A stretch of DNA of 64,000 bases from Pythium myriotylum. Lineage: Eukaryota > Oomycota > Peronosporomycetes > Pythiales > Pythiaceae. The stretch lies in NCBI GenBank assembly GCA_023091665.1, contig JALJCQ010000001.1, positions 558,001 to 622,000 of the forward strand, in the 5' to 3' direction. Position numbers and translations under genes: made by a program. The notes below the pieces were generated by a model, which worked only from the letters and a program-made list of their open reading frames with translations, was not told the DNA's origin and did not search any database. Within the stretch, counting starts at the first letter, position 1; each line of letters starts with the position of its first letter. Of the stretch, positions 40,459 through 53,846 are shown piece by piece.

Positions 40459-40538
40459 GGTCAGTTGGCCGAGCGGTCTAAGGCGCCAGTTTAAGGCACT
40501 GGTCTGAAAGGGCGTGGGTTCGAATCCCACACTGGCCA
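40459..40538 (+). tRNA. tRNA-Leu (AAG), array copy 28
   Basis: Shares the GTTTTAAT 5' flank (40453). TTTC tract 40539-40617 (79 bp). One subrepeat. Next tRNA after 1419 bp. Confidence 0.95.
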
Positions 40539-40543
40539 TTCTC

Positions 40544-40615
<72 letters not shown>

Positions 40616-41877
40616 TTCCCTCGCCTTGCCTCCCAGCCAACTCGATCCTTTCCGTCATTTCCCATCAACACAACGCAAGCCCGACCCCAGACCTGCACTC
40701 AACACCACCCACACACACGCACACCGCACACCCCACGCACCCCACACACCCGTGCCTGCCACCTCCGTCTCGCCGTGAAGCCCTCGCACCTCCTCACCTC
40801 GCTCGTCCCCCTTCGTCGCGCTTCGCCTCCCTCCGCCTCCCTTCGCACCCCGAGTAGCCTCTCGTACTGTATCCCCGGCTCGACGACACCGCCATCCCCA
40901 CCACCACCACTGATAGCTGATAGTAGCGTCAGCATCAACATCGTCAGCGTTGCACCGTACTCACCGCGTCGTGTGCGACCTGCACGAATCAACTCGAACC
41001 TCCGGCACTGCTAATCACCACTAACCACCGCCACGGGCTCTCCTGCCTCTTCAGCTTGTGCTGCCTGTGCTGCCTGTTTCTTTCTCCATTATCTTCATCC
41101 GCATCCGCATTCGCATTCACCTGCGTCCCCATGCTCATTGGAGGATTGAACCACTATACATACAAGTTGCCGGTCATCGTCCAGCGCCCTCATGTCCCCA
41201 CGCCAACGTGCCAATGGAGGACCAACGAACGTGTCAACAAACGTGTCAACGAACGTGAACGTGTCAACGCAGAACCCAGAACCCTCAGGGCACAGCACGC
41301 ACACAGCACACAGCACACGCAAGGCGCACACAGCACACAGCACACAGCACACGCAAGGCGCACACAGCACACAGCACACAGCACACAGCACACAGCACAC
41401 AGCACAGCACAGCACCCGACCACCCGACCAACCAACCATAAGTACATGGTGGTGGCCTCCTTGCTCGAGAGGTCCATTGTCGTGAAGGAGATAGGGGATC
41501 CGAGACCCGGGACGCAGGGGCGGGTGGTCATCAGATGCGCCGGCGCTGCCGCGGTCCAAGACGGCCGGCCAAGACGGCCGGCCAAGCCAGATGGCCAAGC
41601 CAGATGGCCAAGCCAGATGGCCAAGCCAGACGGCCAAGACGCACGAGAGAGCGCGTAGGTCGTCGTCACGGCTCCGGGAGTGTTAGCGCGTTGCAGGGTG
41701 GTTGTTGGTCGTAGCTGTGCGTTTTTTGTGGTGTTCGTGGCGTTTGCAGTGTTTGTGGTGTTTGAGGTGTGTTGTTGTTGTTGTGGTTTGTGTGTGTTAT
41801 GGTGTGCGTGTCGTTTTGTGCGTGGGTTTTAGTGTGTGTTGTTTGTGATGTGTTTTGTGTGGGGTAGGTGTTTTAAT

Positions 41878-41957
41878 GGTCAGTTGGCCGAGCGGTCTAA
41901 GGCGCCAGTTTAAGGCACTGGTCTGAAAGGGCGTGGGTTCGAATCCCACACTGGCCA
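41878..41957 (+). tRNA. tRNA-Leu (AAG), array copy 29
   Basis: Third and last copy with the GTTTTAAT 5' flank (41872). TTTC tract 41958-42016 (59 bp). Next tRNA after 1466 bp. Confidence 0.95.
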
Positions 41958-41962
41958 TTCTC

Positions 41963-42014
<52 letters not shown>

Positions 42015-43343
42015 TTCCCTCGCCTTGCCTCCCAGCCAACTCGATCCTTTCCGTCATTTCCCATCAACACAACGCAAGCCCGACCCCAGACCTGCACTCA
42101 ACACCACCCACACACACGCACACCGCACACCCCACGCACCCCACACACCCGTGCCTGCCACCTCCGTCTCGCCGTGAAGCCCTCGCACCTCCTCACCTCG
42201 CTCGCCCTCCTTCGTCGCGCTTCGCCTCCCTCCGCCTCCCTTCACACCCCGAGTAGCCTCTCGTACTGTATCCCCGGCTCGACGACACCGCCGTCCCCAC
42301 CACCACCACTGATAGCTGATAGTAGCGTCAGCATCAACATCGTCAGCGTTGCACCGTGCTCACCGCCTCGTGTGCGACCTGCACGAATACCACCACTGAT
42401 AGTAGTGTCAGCATCAACATCGTCAGCGTTGCACCGTACTCACCGCGTCGTGTGCGACCTGCACGAATCAACTCGAACCTCCGGCACTGCTAATCACCAC
42501 TAACCACCGCCACGGGCTCTCCTGCCTCTTCAGCTTGTGCTGCCTGTGCTGCCTGTTTCTTTCTCCATTATCTTCATCCGCATCCGCATTCGCATTCACC
42601 TGCGTCCCCATGCTCATTGGAGGATTGAACCACTATACATACAAGTTGCCGGTCATCGTCCAGCGCCCTCATGTCCCCACGCCAACGTGCCAATGGAGGA
42701 CCAACGAACGTGTCAACAAACGTGTCAACGAACGTGAACGTGTCAACGCAGAACCCAGAACCCTCAGGGCACAGCACGCACACAGCACACAGCACACGCA
42801 AGGCGCACACAGCACACAGCACACAGCACACAGCGCACAGCACACAGCACAGCACCCGACCACCCGACCAACCAACCATAAGTACATGGTGGTGGCCTCC
42901 TTGCTCGAGAGGTCCATTGTCGTGAAGGAGATAGGGGATCCGAGACCCGGGACGCAGGGGCGGGTGGTCATCAGATGCGCCGGCGCTGCCGCGGTCCAAG
43001 ACGGCCGGCCAAGACGGCCGGCCAAGCCAGATGGCCAAGCCAGATGGCCAAGCCAGATGGCCAAGCCAGACGGCCAAGCCAGACGGCCAAGCCAGACGGC
43101 CAAGACGCACGAGAGAGCGCGTAGGTCGTCGTCACGGCTCCGGGAGTGTTAGCGCGTTGCAGGGTGGTTGTTGGTCGTAGCTGTGCGTTTTTTGTGGTGT
43201 TCGTGGCGTTTGCAGTGTTTGTGGTGTTTGAGGTGTGTTGTTGTTGTTGTGGTTTGTGTGTGTTATGGTGTGCGTGTCGTTTTGTGCGTGGGTTTTAGTG
43301 TGTGTTGTTTGTGATGTGTTTTGTGTGGGGTAGGTGTGTTAAT

Positions 43344-43423
43344 GGTCAGTTGGCCGAGCGGTCTAAGGCGCCAGTTTAAGGCACTGGTCTGAAAGGGCGT
43401 GGGTTCGAATCCCACACTGGCCA
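43344..43423 (+). tRNA. tRNA-Leu (AAG), array copy 30
   Basis: TTTC tract 43424-43506 (83 bp). The following unit matches the previous one in both minisatellites. Next tRNA after 1490 bp. Confidence 0.95.
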
Positions 43424-43428
43424 TTCTC

Positions 43429-43504
<76 letters not shown>

Positions 43505-44833
43505 TTCCCTCGCCTTGCCTCCCAGCCAACTCGATCCTTTCCGTCATTTCCCATCAACACAACGCAAGCCCGACCCCAGACCTGCACTCAACACCACCCA
43601 CACACACGCACACCGCACACCCCACGCACCCCACACACCCGTGCCTGCCACCTCCGTCTCGCCGTGAAGCCCTCGCACCCCCTCACCTCGCTCGCCCTCC
43701 TTCGTCGCGCTTCGCCTCCCTCCGCCTCCCTTCACACCCCGAGTAGCCTCTCGTACTGTATCCCCGGCTCGACGACACCGCCATCCCCACCACCACCACT
43801 GATAGCTGATAGTAGCGTCAGCATCAACATCGTCAGCGTTGCACCGTGCTCACCGCCTCGTGTGCGACCTGCACGAATACCACCACTGATAGTAGTGTCA
43901 GCATCAACATCGTCAGCGTTGCACCGTACTCACCGCGTCGTGTGCGACCTGCACGAATCAACTCGAACCTCCGGCACTGCTAATCACCACTAACCACCGC
44001 CACGGGCTCTCCTGCCTCTTCAGCTTGTGCTGCCTGTGCTGCCTGTTTCTTTCTCCATTATCTTCATCCGCATCCGCATTCGCATTCACCTGCGTCCCCA
44101 TGCTCATTGGAGGATTGAACCACTATACATACAAGTTGCCGGTCATCGTCCAGCGCCCTCATGTCCCCACGCCAACGTGCCAATGGAGGACCAACGAACG
44201 TGTCAACAAACGTGTCAACGAACGTGAACGTGTCAACGCAGAACCCAGAACCCTCAGGGCACAGCACGCACACAGCACACAGCACACGCAAGGCGCACAC
44301 AGCACACAGCACACAGCACACAGCGCACAGCACACAGCACAGCACCCGACCACCCGACCAACCAACCATAAGTACATGGTGGTGGCCTCCTTGCTCGAGA
44401 GGTCCATTGTCGTGAAGGAGATAGGGGATCCGAGACCCGGGACGCAGGGGCGGGTGGTCATCAGATGCGCCGGCGCTGCCGCGGTCCAAGACGGCCGGCC
44501 AAGACGGCCGGCCAAGCCAGATGGCCAAGCCAGATGGCCAAGCCAGATGGCCAAGCCAGACGGCCAAGCCAGACGGCCAAGCCAGACGGCCAAGACGCAC
44601 GAGAGAGCGCGTAGGTCGTCGTCACGGCTCCGGGAGTGTTAGCGCGTTGCAGGGTGGTTGTTGGTCGTAGCTGTGCGTTTTTTGTGGTGTTCGTGGCGTT
44701 TGCAGTGTTTGTGGTGTTTGTGGTGTGTTGTTGTTGTTGTGGTTTGTGTGTGTTATGGTGTGCGTGTCGTTTTGTGCGTGGGTTTTAGTGTGTGTTGTTT
44801 GTGATGTGTTTTGTGTGGGGTAGGTGTGTTAAT

Positions 44834-44913
44834 GGTCAGTTGGCCGAGCGGTCTAAGGCGCCAGTTTAAGGCACTGGTCTGAAAGGGCGTGGGTTCGAAT
44901 CCCACACTGGCCA
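44834..44913 (+). tRNA. tRNA-Leu (AAG), array copy 31
   Basis: TTTC tract 44914-45020 (107 bp, 24 units), joint longest. Next tRNA after 1521 bp. Confidence 0.95.
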
Positions 44914-44918
44914 TTCTC

Positions 44919-45018
<100 letters not shown>

Positions 45019-46354
45019 TTCCCTCGCCTTGCCTCCCAGCCAACTCGATCCTTTCCGTCATTTCCCATCAACACAACGCAAGCCCGACCCCAGACCTGCA
45101 CTCAACACCACCCACACACACGCACACCGCACACCCCACGCACCCCACACACCCGTGCCTGCCACCTCCGTCTCGCCGTGAAGCCCTCGCACCTCCTCAC
45201 CTCGCTCGCCCTCCTTCGTCGCGCTTCGCCTCCCTCCGCCTCCCTTCACACCCCGAGTAGCCTCTCGTACTGTATCCCCGGCTCGACGACACCGCCATCC
45301 CCACCACCACCACTGATAGCTGATAGTAGCGTCAGCATCAACATCGTCAGCGTTGCACCGTGCTCACCGCCTCGTGTGCGACCTGCACGAATACCACCAC
45401 TGATAGTAGTGTCAGCATCAACATCGTCAGCGTTGCACCGTACTCACCGCGTCGTGTGCGACCTGCACGAATCAACTCGAACCTCCGGCACTGCTAATCA
45501 CCACTAACCACCGCCACGGGCTCTCCTGCCTCTTCAGCTTGTGCTGCCTGTGCTGCCTGTTTCTTTCTCCATTATCTTCATCCGCATCCGCATTCGCATT
45601 CACCTGCGTCCCCATGCTCATTGGAGGATTGAACCACTATACATACAAGTTGCCGGTCATCGTCCAGCGCCCTCATGTCCCCACGCCAACGTGCCAATGG
45701 AGGACCAACGAACGTGTCAACAAACGTGTCAACGAACGTGAACGTGTCAACGCAGAACCCAGAACCCTCAGGGCACAGCACGCACACAGCACACAGCACA
45801 CGCAAGGCGCACACAGCACACAGCACACAGCACACAGCGCACAGCGCACAGCACACAGCACAGCACCCGACCACCCGACCAACCAACCATAAGTACATGG
45901 TGGTGGCCTCCTTGCTCGAGAGGTCCATTGTCGTGAAGGAGATAGGGGATCCGAGACCCGGGACGCAGGGGCGGGTGGTCATCAGATGCGCCGGCGCTGC
46001 CGCGGTCCAAGACGGCCGGCCAAGACGGCCGGCCAAGCCAGATGGCCAAGCCAGATGGCCAAGCCAGATGGCCAAGCCAGACGGCCAAGCCAGACGGCCA
46101 AGCCAGACGGCCAAGACGCACGAGAGAGCGCGTAGGTCGTCGTCACGGCTCCGGGAGTGTTAGCGCGTTGCAGGGTGGTTGTTGGTCGTAGCTGTGCGTT
46201 TTTTGTGGTGTTCGTGGCGTTTGCAGTGTTTGTGGTGTTTGAGGTGTGTTGTTGTTGTTGTGGTTTGTGTGTGTTATGGTGTGCGTGTCGTTTTGTGCGT
46301 GGGTTTTAGTGTGTGTTGTTTGTGATGTGTTTTGTGTGGGGTAGGTGTGTTAAT

Positions 46355-46434
46355 GGTCAGTTGGCCGAGCGGTCTAAGGCGCCAGTTTAAGGCACTGGTC
46401 TGAAAGGGCGTGGGTTCGAATCCCACACTGGCCA
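46355..46434 (+). tRNA. tRNA-Leu (AAG), array copy 32
   Basis: TTTC tract 46435-46537 (103 bp). The spacer carries the GCACCCCCTCACC variant. Next tRNA after 1538 bp. Confidence 0.95.
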
Positions 46435-46439
46435 TTCTC

Positions 46440-46535
<96 letters not shown>

Positions 46536-47892
46536 TTCCCTCGCCTTGCCTCCCAGCCAACTCGATCCTTTCCGTCATTTCCCATCAACACAACGCAAGC
46601 CCGACCCCAGACCTGCACTCAACACCACCCACACACACGCACACCGCACACCCCACGCACCCCACACACCCGTGCCTGCCACCTCCGTCTCGCCGTGAAG
46701 CCCTCGCACCCCCTCACCTCGCTCGCCCTCCTTCGTCGCGCTTCGCCTCCCTCCGCCTCCCTTCACACCCCGAGTAGCCTCTCGTACTGTATCCCCGGCT
46801 CGACGACACCGCCATCCCCACCACCACCACTGATAGCTGATAGTAGCGTCAGCATCAACATCGTCAGCGTTGCACCGTGCTCACCGCCTCGTGTGCGACC
46901 TGCACGAATACCACCACTGATAGTAGTGTCAGCATCAACATCGTCAGCGTTGCACCGTACTCACCGCGTCGTGTGCGACCTGCACGAATCAACTCGAACC
47001 TCCGGCACTGCTAATCACCACTAACCACCGCCACGGGCTCTCCTGCCTCTTCAGCTTGTGCTGCCTGTGCTGCCTGTTTCTTTCTCCATTATCTTCATCC
47101 GCATCCGCATTCGCATTCACCTGCGTCCCCATGCTCATTGGAGGATTGAACCACTATACATACAAGTTGCCGGTCATCGTCCAGCGCCCTCATGTCCCCA
47201 CGCCAACGTGCCAATGGAGGACCAACGAACGTGTCAACAAACGTGTCAACGAACGTGAACGTGTCAACGCAGAACCCAGAACCCTCAGGGCACAGCACGC
47301 ACACAGCACACAGCACACGCAAGGCGCACACAGCACACAGCACACAGCACACGCAAGGCGCACACAGCACACAGCACACAGCACACAGCGCACAGCACAC
47401 AGCACAGCACCCGACCACCCGACCAACCAACCATAAGTACATGGTGGTGGCCTCCTTGCTCGAGAGGTCCATTGTCGTGAAGGAGATAGGGGATCCGAGA
47501 CCCGGGACGCAGGGGCGGGTGGTCATCAGATGCGCCGGCGCTGCCGCGGTCCAGGACCCAAGACGGCCGGCCAAGACGGCCGGCCAAGCCAGATGGCCAA
47601 GCCAGATGGCCAAGCCAGACGGCCAAGCCAGACGGCCAAGCCAGACGGCCAAGACGCACGAGAGAGCGCGTAGGTCGTCGTCACGGCTCCGGGAGTGTTA
47701 GCGCGTTGCAGGGTGGTTGTTGGTCGTAGCTGTGCGTTTTTTGTGGTGTTCGTGGCGTTTGCAGTGTTTGTGGTGTTTGTGGTGTGTTGTTGTTGTTGTG
47801 GTTTGTGTGTGTTATGGTGTGCGTGTCGTTTTGTGCGTGGGTTTTAGTGTGTGTTGTTTGTGATGTGTTTTGTGTGGGGTAGGTGTGTTAAT

Positions 47893-47972
47893 GGTCAGTT
47901 GGCCGAGCGGTCTAAGGCGCCAGTTTAAGGCACTGGTCTGAAAGGGCGTGGGTTCGAATCCCACACTGGCCA
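47893..47972 (+). tRNA. tRNA-Leu (AAG), array copy 33
   Basis: TTTC tract 47973-48059 (87 bp). The following CACACAG tract begins with an extra CACACGCACACAG block, also seen in the last units. Next tRNA after 1500 bp. Confidence 0.95.
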
Positions 47973-47977
47973 TTCTC

Positions 47978-48057
<80 letters not shown>

Positions 48058-49392
48058 TTCCCTCGCCTTGCCTCCCAGCCAACTCGATCCTTTCCGTCAT
48101 TTCCCATCAACACAACGCAAGCCCGACCCCAGACCTGCACTCAACACCACCCACACACACGCACACCGCACACCCCACGCACCCCACACACCCGTGCCTG
48201 CCACCTCCGTCTCGCCGTGAAGCCCTCGCACCTCCTCACCTCGCTCGCCCTCCTTCGTCGCGCTTCGCCTCCCTCCGCCTCCCTTCACACCCCGAGTAGC
48301 CTCTCGTACTGTATCCCCGGCTCGACGACACCGCCATCCCCACCACCACCACTGATAGCTGATAGTAGCGTCAGCATCAACATCGTCAGCGTTGCACCGT
48401 GCTCACCGCCTCGTGTGCGACCTGCACGAATACCACCACTGATAGTAGTGTCAGCATCAACATCGTCAGCGTTGCACCGTACTCACCGCGTCGTGTGCGA
48501 CCTGCACGAATCAACTCGAACCTCCGGCACTGCTAATCACCACTAACCACCGCCACGGGCTCTCCTGCCTCTTCAGCTTGTGCTGCCTGTGCTGCCTGTT
48601 TCTTTCTCCATTATCTTCATCCGCATCCGCATTCGCATTCACCTGCGTCCCCATGCTCATTGGAGGATTGAACCACTATACATACAAGTTGCCGGTCATC
48701 GTCCAGCGCCCTCATGTCCCCACGCCAACGTGCCAATGGAGGACCAACGAACGTGTCAACAAACGTGTCAACGAACGTGAACGTGTCAACGCAGAACCCA
48801 GAACCCTCAGGGCACAGCACGCACACGCACACAGCACACAGCACACGCAAGGCGCACACAGCACACAGCACACAGCACACAGCGCACAGCACACAGCACA
48901 GCACCCGACCACCCGACCAACCAACCATAAGTACATGGTGGTGGCCTCCTTGCTCGAGAGGTCCATTGTCGTGAAGGAGATAGGGGATCCGAGACCCGGG
49001 ACGCAGGGGCGGGTGGTCATCAGATGCGCCGGCGCTGCCGCGGTCCAAGACGGCCGGCCAAGACGGCCGGCCAAGCCAGATGGCCAAGCCAGATGGCCAA
49101 GCCAGATGGCCAAGCCAGACGGCCAAGCCAGACGGCCAAGCCAGACGGCCAAGACGCACGAGAGAGCGCGTAGGTCGTCGTCACGGCTCCGGGAGTGTTA
49201 GCGCGTTGCAGGGTGGTTGTTGGTCGTAGCTGTGCGTTTTTTGTGGTGTTCGTGGCGTTTGCAGTGTTTGTGGTGTTTGAGGTGTGTTGTTGTTGTTGTG
49301 GTTCGTGTGTGTTATGGTGTGCGTGTCGTTTTGTGCGTGGGTTTTAGTGTGTGTTGTTTGTGATGTGTTTTGTGTGGGGTAGGTGTGTTAAT

Positions 49393-49472
49393 GGTCAGTT
49401 GGCCGAGCGGTCTAAGGCGCCAGTTTAAGGCACTGGTCTGAAAGGGCGTGGGTTCGAATCCCACACTGGCCA
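49393..49472 (+). tRNA. tRNA-Leu (AAG), array copy 34
   Basis: TTTC tract 49473-49519 (47 bp). The following unit is mosaic for the two haplotypes (A at 50443 but C at 50472). Next tRNA after 1423 bp. Confidence 0.95.
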
Positions 49473-49477
49473 TTCTC

Positions 49478-49517
<40 letters not shown>

Positions 49518-50815
49518 TTCCCTCGCCTTGCCTCCCAGCCAACTCGATCCTTTCCGTCATTTCCCATCAACACAACGCAAGCCCGACCCCAGACCTGCAC
49601 TCAACACCACCCACACACACGCACACCGCACACCCCACGCACCCCACACACCCGTGCCTGCCACCTCCGTCTCGCCGTGAAGCCCTCGCACCCCCTCACC
49701 TCGCTCGCCCTCCTTCGTCGCGCTTCGCCTCCCTCCGCCTCCCTTCACACCCCGAGTAGCCTCTCGTACTGTATCCCCGGCTCGACGACACCGCCATCCC
49801 CACCACCACCACTGATAGCTGATAGTAGCGTCAGCATCAACATCGTCAGCGTTGCACCGTGCTCACCGCCTCGTGTGCGACCTGCACGAATACCACCACT
49901 GATAGTAGTGTCAGCATCAACATCGTCAGCGTTGCACCGTACTCACCGCGTCGTGTGCGACCTGCACGAATCAACTCGAACCTCCGGCACTGCTAATCAC
50001 CACTAACCACCGCCACGGGCTCTCCTGCCTCTTCAGCTTGTGCTGCCTGTGCTGCCTGTTTCTTTCTCCATTATCTTCATCCGCATCCGCATTCGCATTC
50101 ACCTGCGTCCCCATGCTCATTGGAGGATTGAACCACTATACATACAAGTTGCCGGTCATCGTCCAGCGCCCTCATGTCCCCACGCCAACGTGCCAATGGA
50201 GGACCAACGAACGTGTCAACAAACGTGTCAACGAACGTGAACGTGTCAACGCAGAACCCAGAACCCTCAGGGCACAGCACGCACACAGCACACAGCACAC
50301 AGCACACGCAAGGCGCACACAGCACACAGCACACAGCACACGCAAGGCGCACACAGCACACAGCACAGCACAGCACAGCATACCACCCGACCAACCAACC
50401 AACCAACCATAAGTACATGGTGGTGGCCTCCTTGCTCGAGAGATCCATTGTCGTGAAGGAGATAGGGGATCCGAGACCCGGGACGCAGGGGCGGGTGGTC
50501 ATCAGATGCGCCGGCGCTGCCGCGGTCCAGGACCCAAGACGGCCGGCCAAGACGGCCGGCCAAGCCAGACGGCCAAGACGCACGAGAGAGCGCGTAGGTC
50601 GTCGTCACGGCTCCGGGAGTGTTAGCGCGTTGCAGGGTGGTTGTTGGTCGTAGCTGTGCGTTTTTTGTGGTGTTCGTGGCGTTTGCAGTGTTTGTGGTGT
50701 TTGTGGTGTTTGTTGTTGTTGTGGTTCGTGTGTGTTATGGTGTGCGTGTCGTTTTGTGCGTGGGTTTTAGTGTGTGTTGTTTGTGATGTGTTTTGTGTGG
50801 GGTAGGTGTGTTAAT

Positions 50816-50895
50816 GGTCAGTTGGCCGAGCGGTCTAAGGCGCCAGTTTAAGGCACTGGTCTGAAAGGGCGTGGGTTCGAATCCCACACTGGCCA
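50816..50895 (+). tRNA. tRNA-Leu (AAG), array copy 35
   Basis: TTTC tract 50896-51002 (107 bp). From the unit behind it onward all units are haplotype B. Next tRNA after 1483 bp. Confidence 0.95.
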
Positions 50896-50900
50896 TTCTC

Positions 50901-51000
<100 letters not shown>

Positions 51001-52298
51001 TTCCCTCGCCTTGCCTCCCAGCCAACTCGATCCTTTCCGTCATTTCCCATCAACACAACGCAAGCCCGACCCCAGACCTGCACTCAACACCACCCACACA
51101 CACGCACACCGCACACCCCACGCACCCCACACACCCGTGCCTGCCACCTCCGTCTCGCCGTGAAGCCCTCGCACCCCCTCACCTCGCTCGCCCTCCTTCG
51201 TCGCGCTTCGCCTCCCTCCGCCTCCCTTCACACCCCGAGTAGCCTCTCGTACTGTATCCCCGGCTCGACGACACCGCCATCCCCACCACCACCACTGATA
51301 GCTGATAGTAGCGTCAGCATCAACATCGTCAGCGTTGCACCGTGCTCTCCGCCTCGTGTGCGACCTGCACGAATACCACCACTGATAGTAGTGTCAGCAT
51401 CAACATCGTCAGCGTTGCACCGTACTCACCGCGTCGTGTGCGACCTGCACGAATCAACTCGAACCTCCGGCACTGCTAATCACCACTAACCACCGCCACG
51501 GGCTCTCCTGCCTCTTCAGCTTGTGCTGCCTGTGCTGCCTGTTTCTTTCTCCATTATCTTCATCCGCATCCGCATTCGCATTCACCTGCGTCCCCATGCT
51601 CATTGGAGGATTGAACCACTATACATACAAGTTGCCGGTCATCGTCCAGCGCCCTCATGTCCCCACGCCAACGTGCCAATGGAGGACCAACGAACGTGTC
51701 AACAAACGTGTCAACGAACGTGAACGTGTCAACGCAGAACCCAGAACCCTCAGGGCACAGCACGCACACGCACACAGCACACAGCACACGCAAGGCGCAC
51801 ACAGCACACAGCACACAGCACACGCAAGGCGCACACAGCACACAGCACAGCACAGCACAGCATACCACCCGACCAACCAACCAACCAACCATAAGTACAT
51901 GGTGGTGGCCTCCTTGCTCGAGAGATCCATTGTCGTGAAGGAGATAGGGGATCAGAGACCCGGGACGCAGGGGCGGGTGGTCATCAGATGCGCCGGCGCT
52001 GCCGCGGTCCAGGACCCAAGACGGCCGGCCAAGACGGCCGGCCAAGCCAGACGGCCAAGACGCACGAGAGAGCGCGTAGGTCGTCGTCACGGCTCCGGGA
52101 GTGTTAGCGCGTTGCAGGGTGGTTGTTGGTCGTAGCTGTGCGTTTTTTGTGGTGTTCGTGGCGTTTGCAGTGTTTGTGGTGTTTGAGGTGTGTTGTTGTT
52201 GTTGTGGTTTGTGTGTGTTATGGTGTGCGTGTCGTTTTGTGCGTGGGTTTTAGTGTGTGTTGTTTGTGATGTGTTTTGTGTGGGGTAGGTGTGTTAAT

Positions 52299-52378
52299 GG
52301 TCAGTTGGCCGAGCGGTCTAAGGCGCCAGTTTAAGGCACTGGTCTGAAAGGGCGTGGGTTCGAATCCCACACTGGCCA
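52299..52378 (+). tRNA. tRNA-Leu (AAG), array copy 36
   Basis: TTTC tract 52379-52425 (47 bp). First of four consecutive tRNA intervals of exactly 1423 bp. CCATCATTTCC variant at about 52460. Confidence 0.95.
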
Positions 52379-52383
52379 TTCTC

Positions 52384-52423
<40 letters not shown>

Positions 52424-53721
52424 TTCCCTCGCCTTGCCTCCCAGCCAACTCGATCCTTTCCATCATTTCCCATCAACACAACGCAAGCCCGACCCCAGAC
52501 CTGCACTCAACACCACCCACACACACGCACACCGCACACCCCACGCACCCCACACACCCGTGCCTGCCACCTCCGTCTCGCCGTGAAGCCCTCGCACCCC
52601 CTCACCTCGCTCGCCCTCCTTCGTCGCGCTTCGCCTCCCTCCGCCTCCCTTCACACCCCGAGTAGCCTCTCGTACTGTATCCCCGGCTCGACGACACCGC
52701 CATCCCCACCACCACCACTGATAGCTGATAGTAGCGTCAGCATCAACATCGTCAGCGTTGCACCGTGCTCACCGCCTCGTGTGCGACCTGCACGAATACC
52801 ACCACTGATAGTAGTGTCAGCATCAACATCGTCAGCGTTGCACCGTACTCACCGCGTCGTGTGCGACCTGCACGAATCAACTCGAACCTCCGGCACTGCT
52901 AATCACCACTAACCACCGCCACGGGCTCTCCTGCCTCTTCAGCTTGTGCTGCCTGTGCTGCCTGTTTCTTTCTCCATTATCTTCATCCGCATCCGCATTC
53001 GCATTCACCTGCGTCCCCATGCTCATTGGAGGATTGAACCACTATACATACAAGTTGCCGGTCATCGTCCAGCGCCCTCATGTCCCCACGCCAACGTGCC
53101 AATGGAGGACCAACGAACGTGTCAACAAACGTGTCAACGAACGTGAACGTGTCAACGCAGAACCCAGAACCCTCAGGGCACAGCACGCACACGCACACAG
53201 CACACAGCACACGCAAGGCGCACACAGCACACAGCACACAGCACACGCAAGGCGCACACAGCACACAGCACAGCACAGCACAGCATACCACCCGACCAAC
53301 CAACCAACCAACCATAAGTACATGGTGGTGGCCTCCTTGCTCGAGAGATCCATTGTCGTGAAGGAGATAGGGGATCAGAGACCCGGGACGCAGGGGCGGG
53401 TGGTCATCAGATGCGCCGGCGCTGCCGCGGTCCAGGACCCAAGACGGCCGGCCAAGACGGCCGGCCAAGCCAGACGGCCAAGACGCACGAGAGAGCGCGT
53501 AGGTCGTCGTCACGGCTCCGGGAGTGTTAGCGCGTTGCAGGGTGGTTGTTGGTCGTAGCTGTGCGTTTTTTGTGGTGTTCGTGGCGTTTGCAGTGTTTGT
53601 GGTGTTTGAGGTGTGTTGTTGTTGTTGTGGTTCGTGTGTGTTATGGTGTGCGTGTCGTTTTGTGCGTGGGTTTTAGTGTGTGTTGTTTGTGATGTGTTTT
53701 GTGTGGGGTAGGTGTGTTAAT

Positions 53722-53801
53722 GGTCAGTTGGCCGAGCGGTCTAAGGCGCCAGTTTAAGGCACTGGTCTGAAAGGGCGTGGGTTCGAATCCCACACTGGCC
53801 A
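53722..53801 (+). tRNA. tRNA-Leu (AAG), array copy 37
   Basis: TTTC tract 53802-53848 (47 bp). 1423 bp to the next tRNA. Confidence 0.95.
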
Positions 53802-53806
53802 TTCTC

Positions 53807-53846
<40 letters not shown>

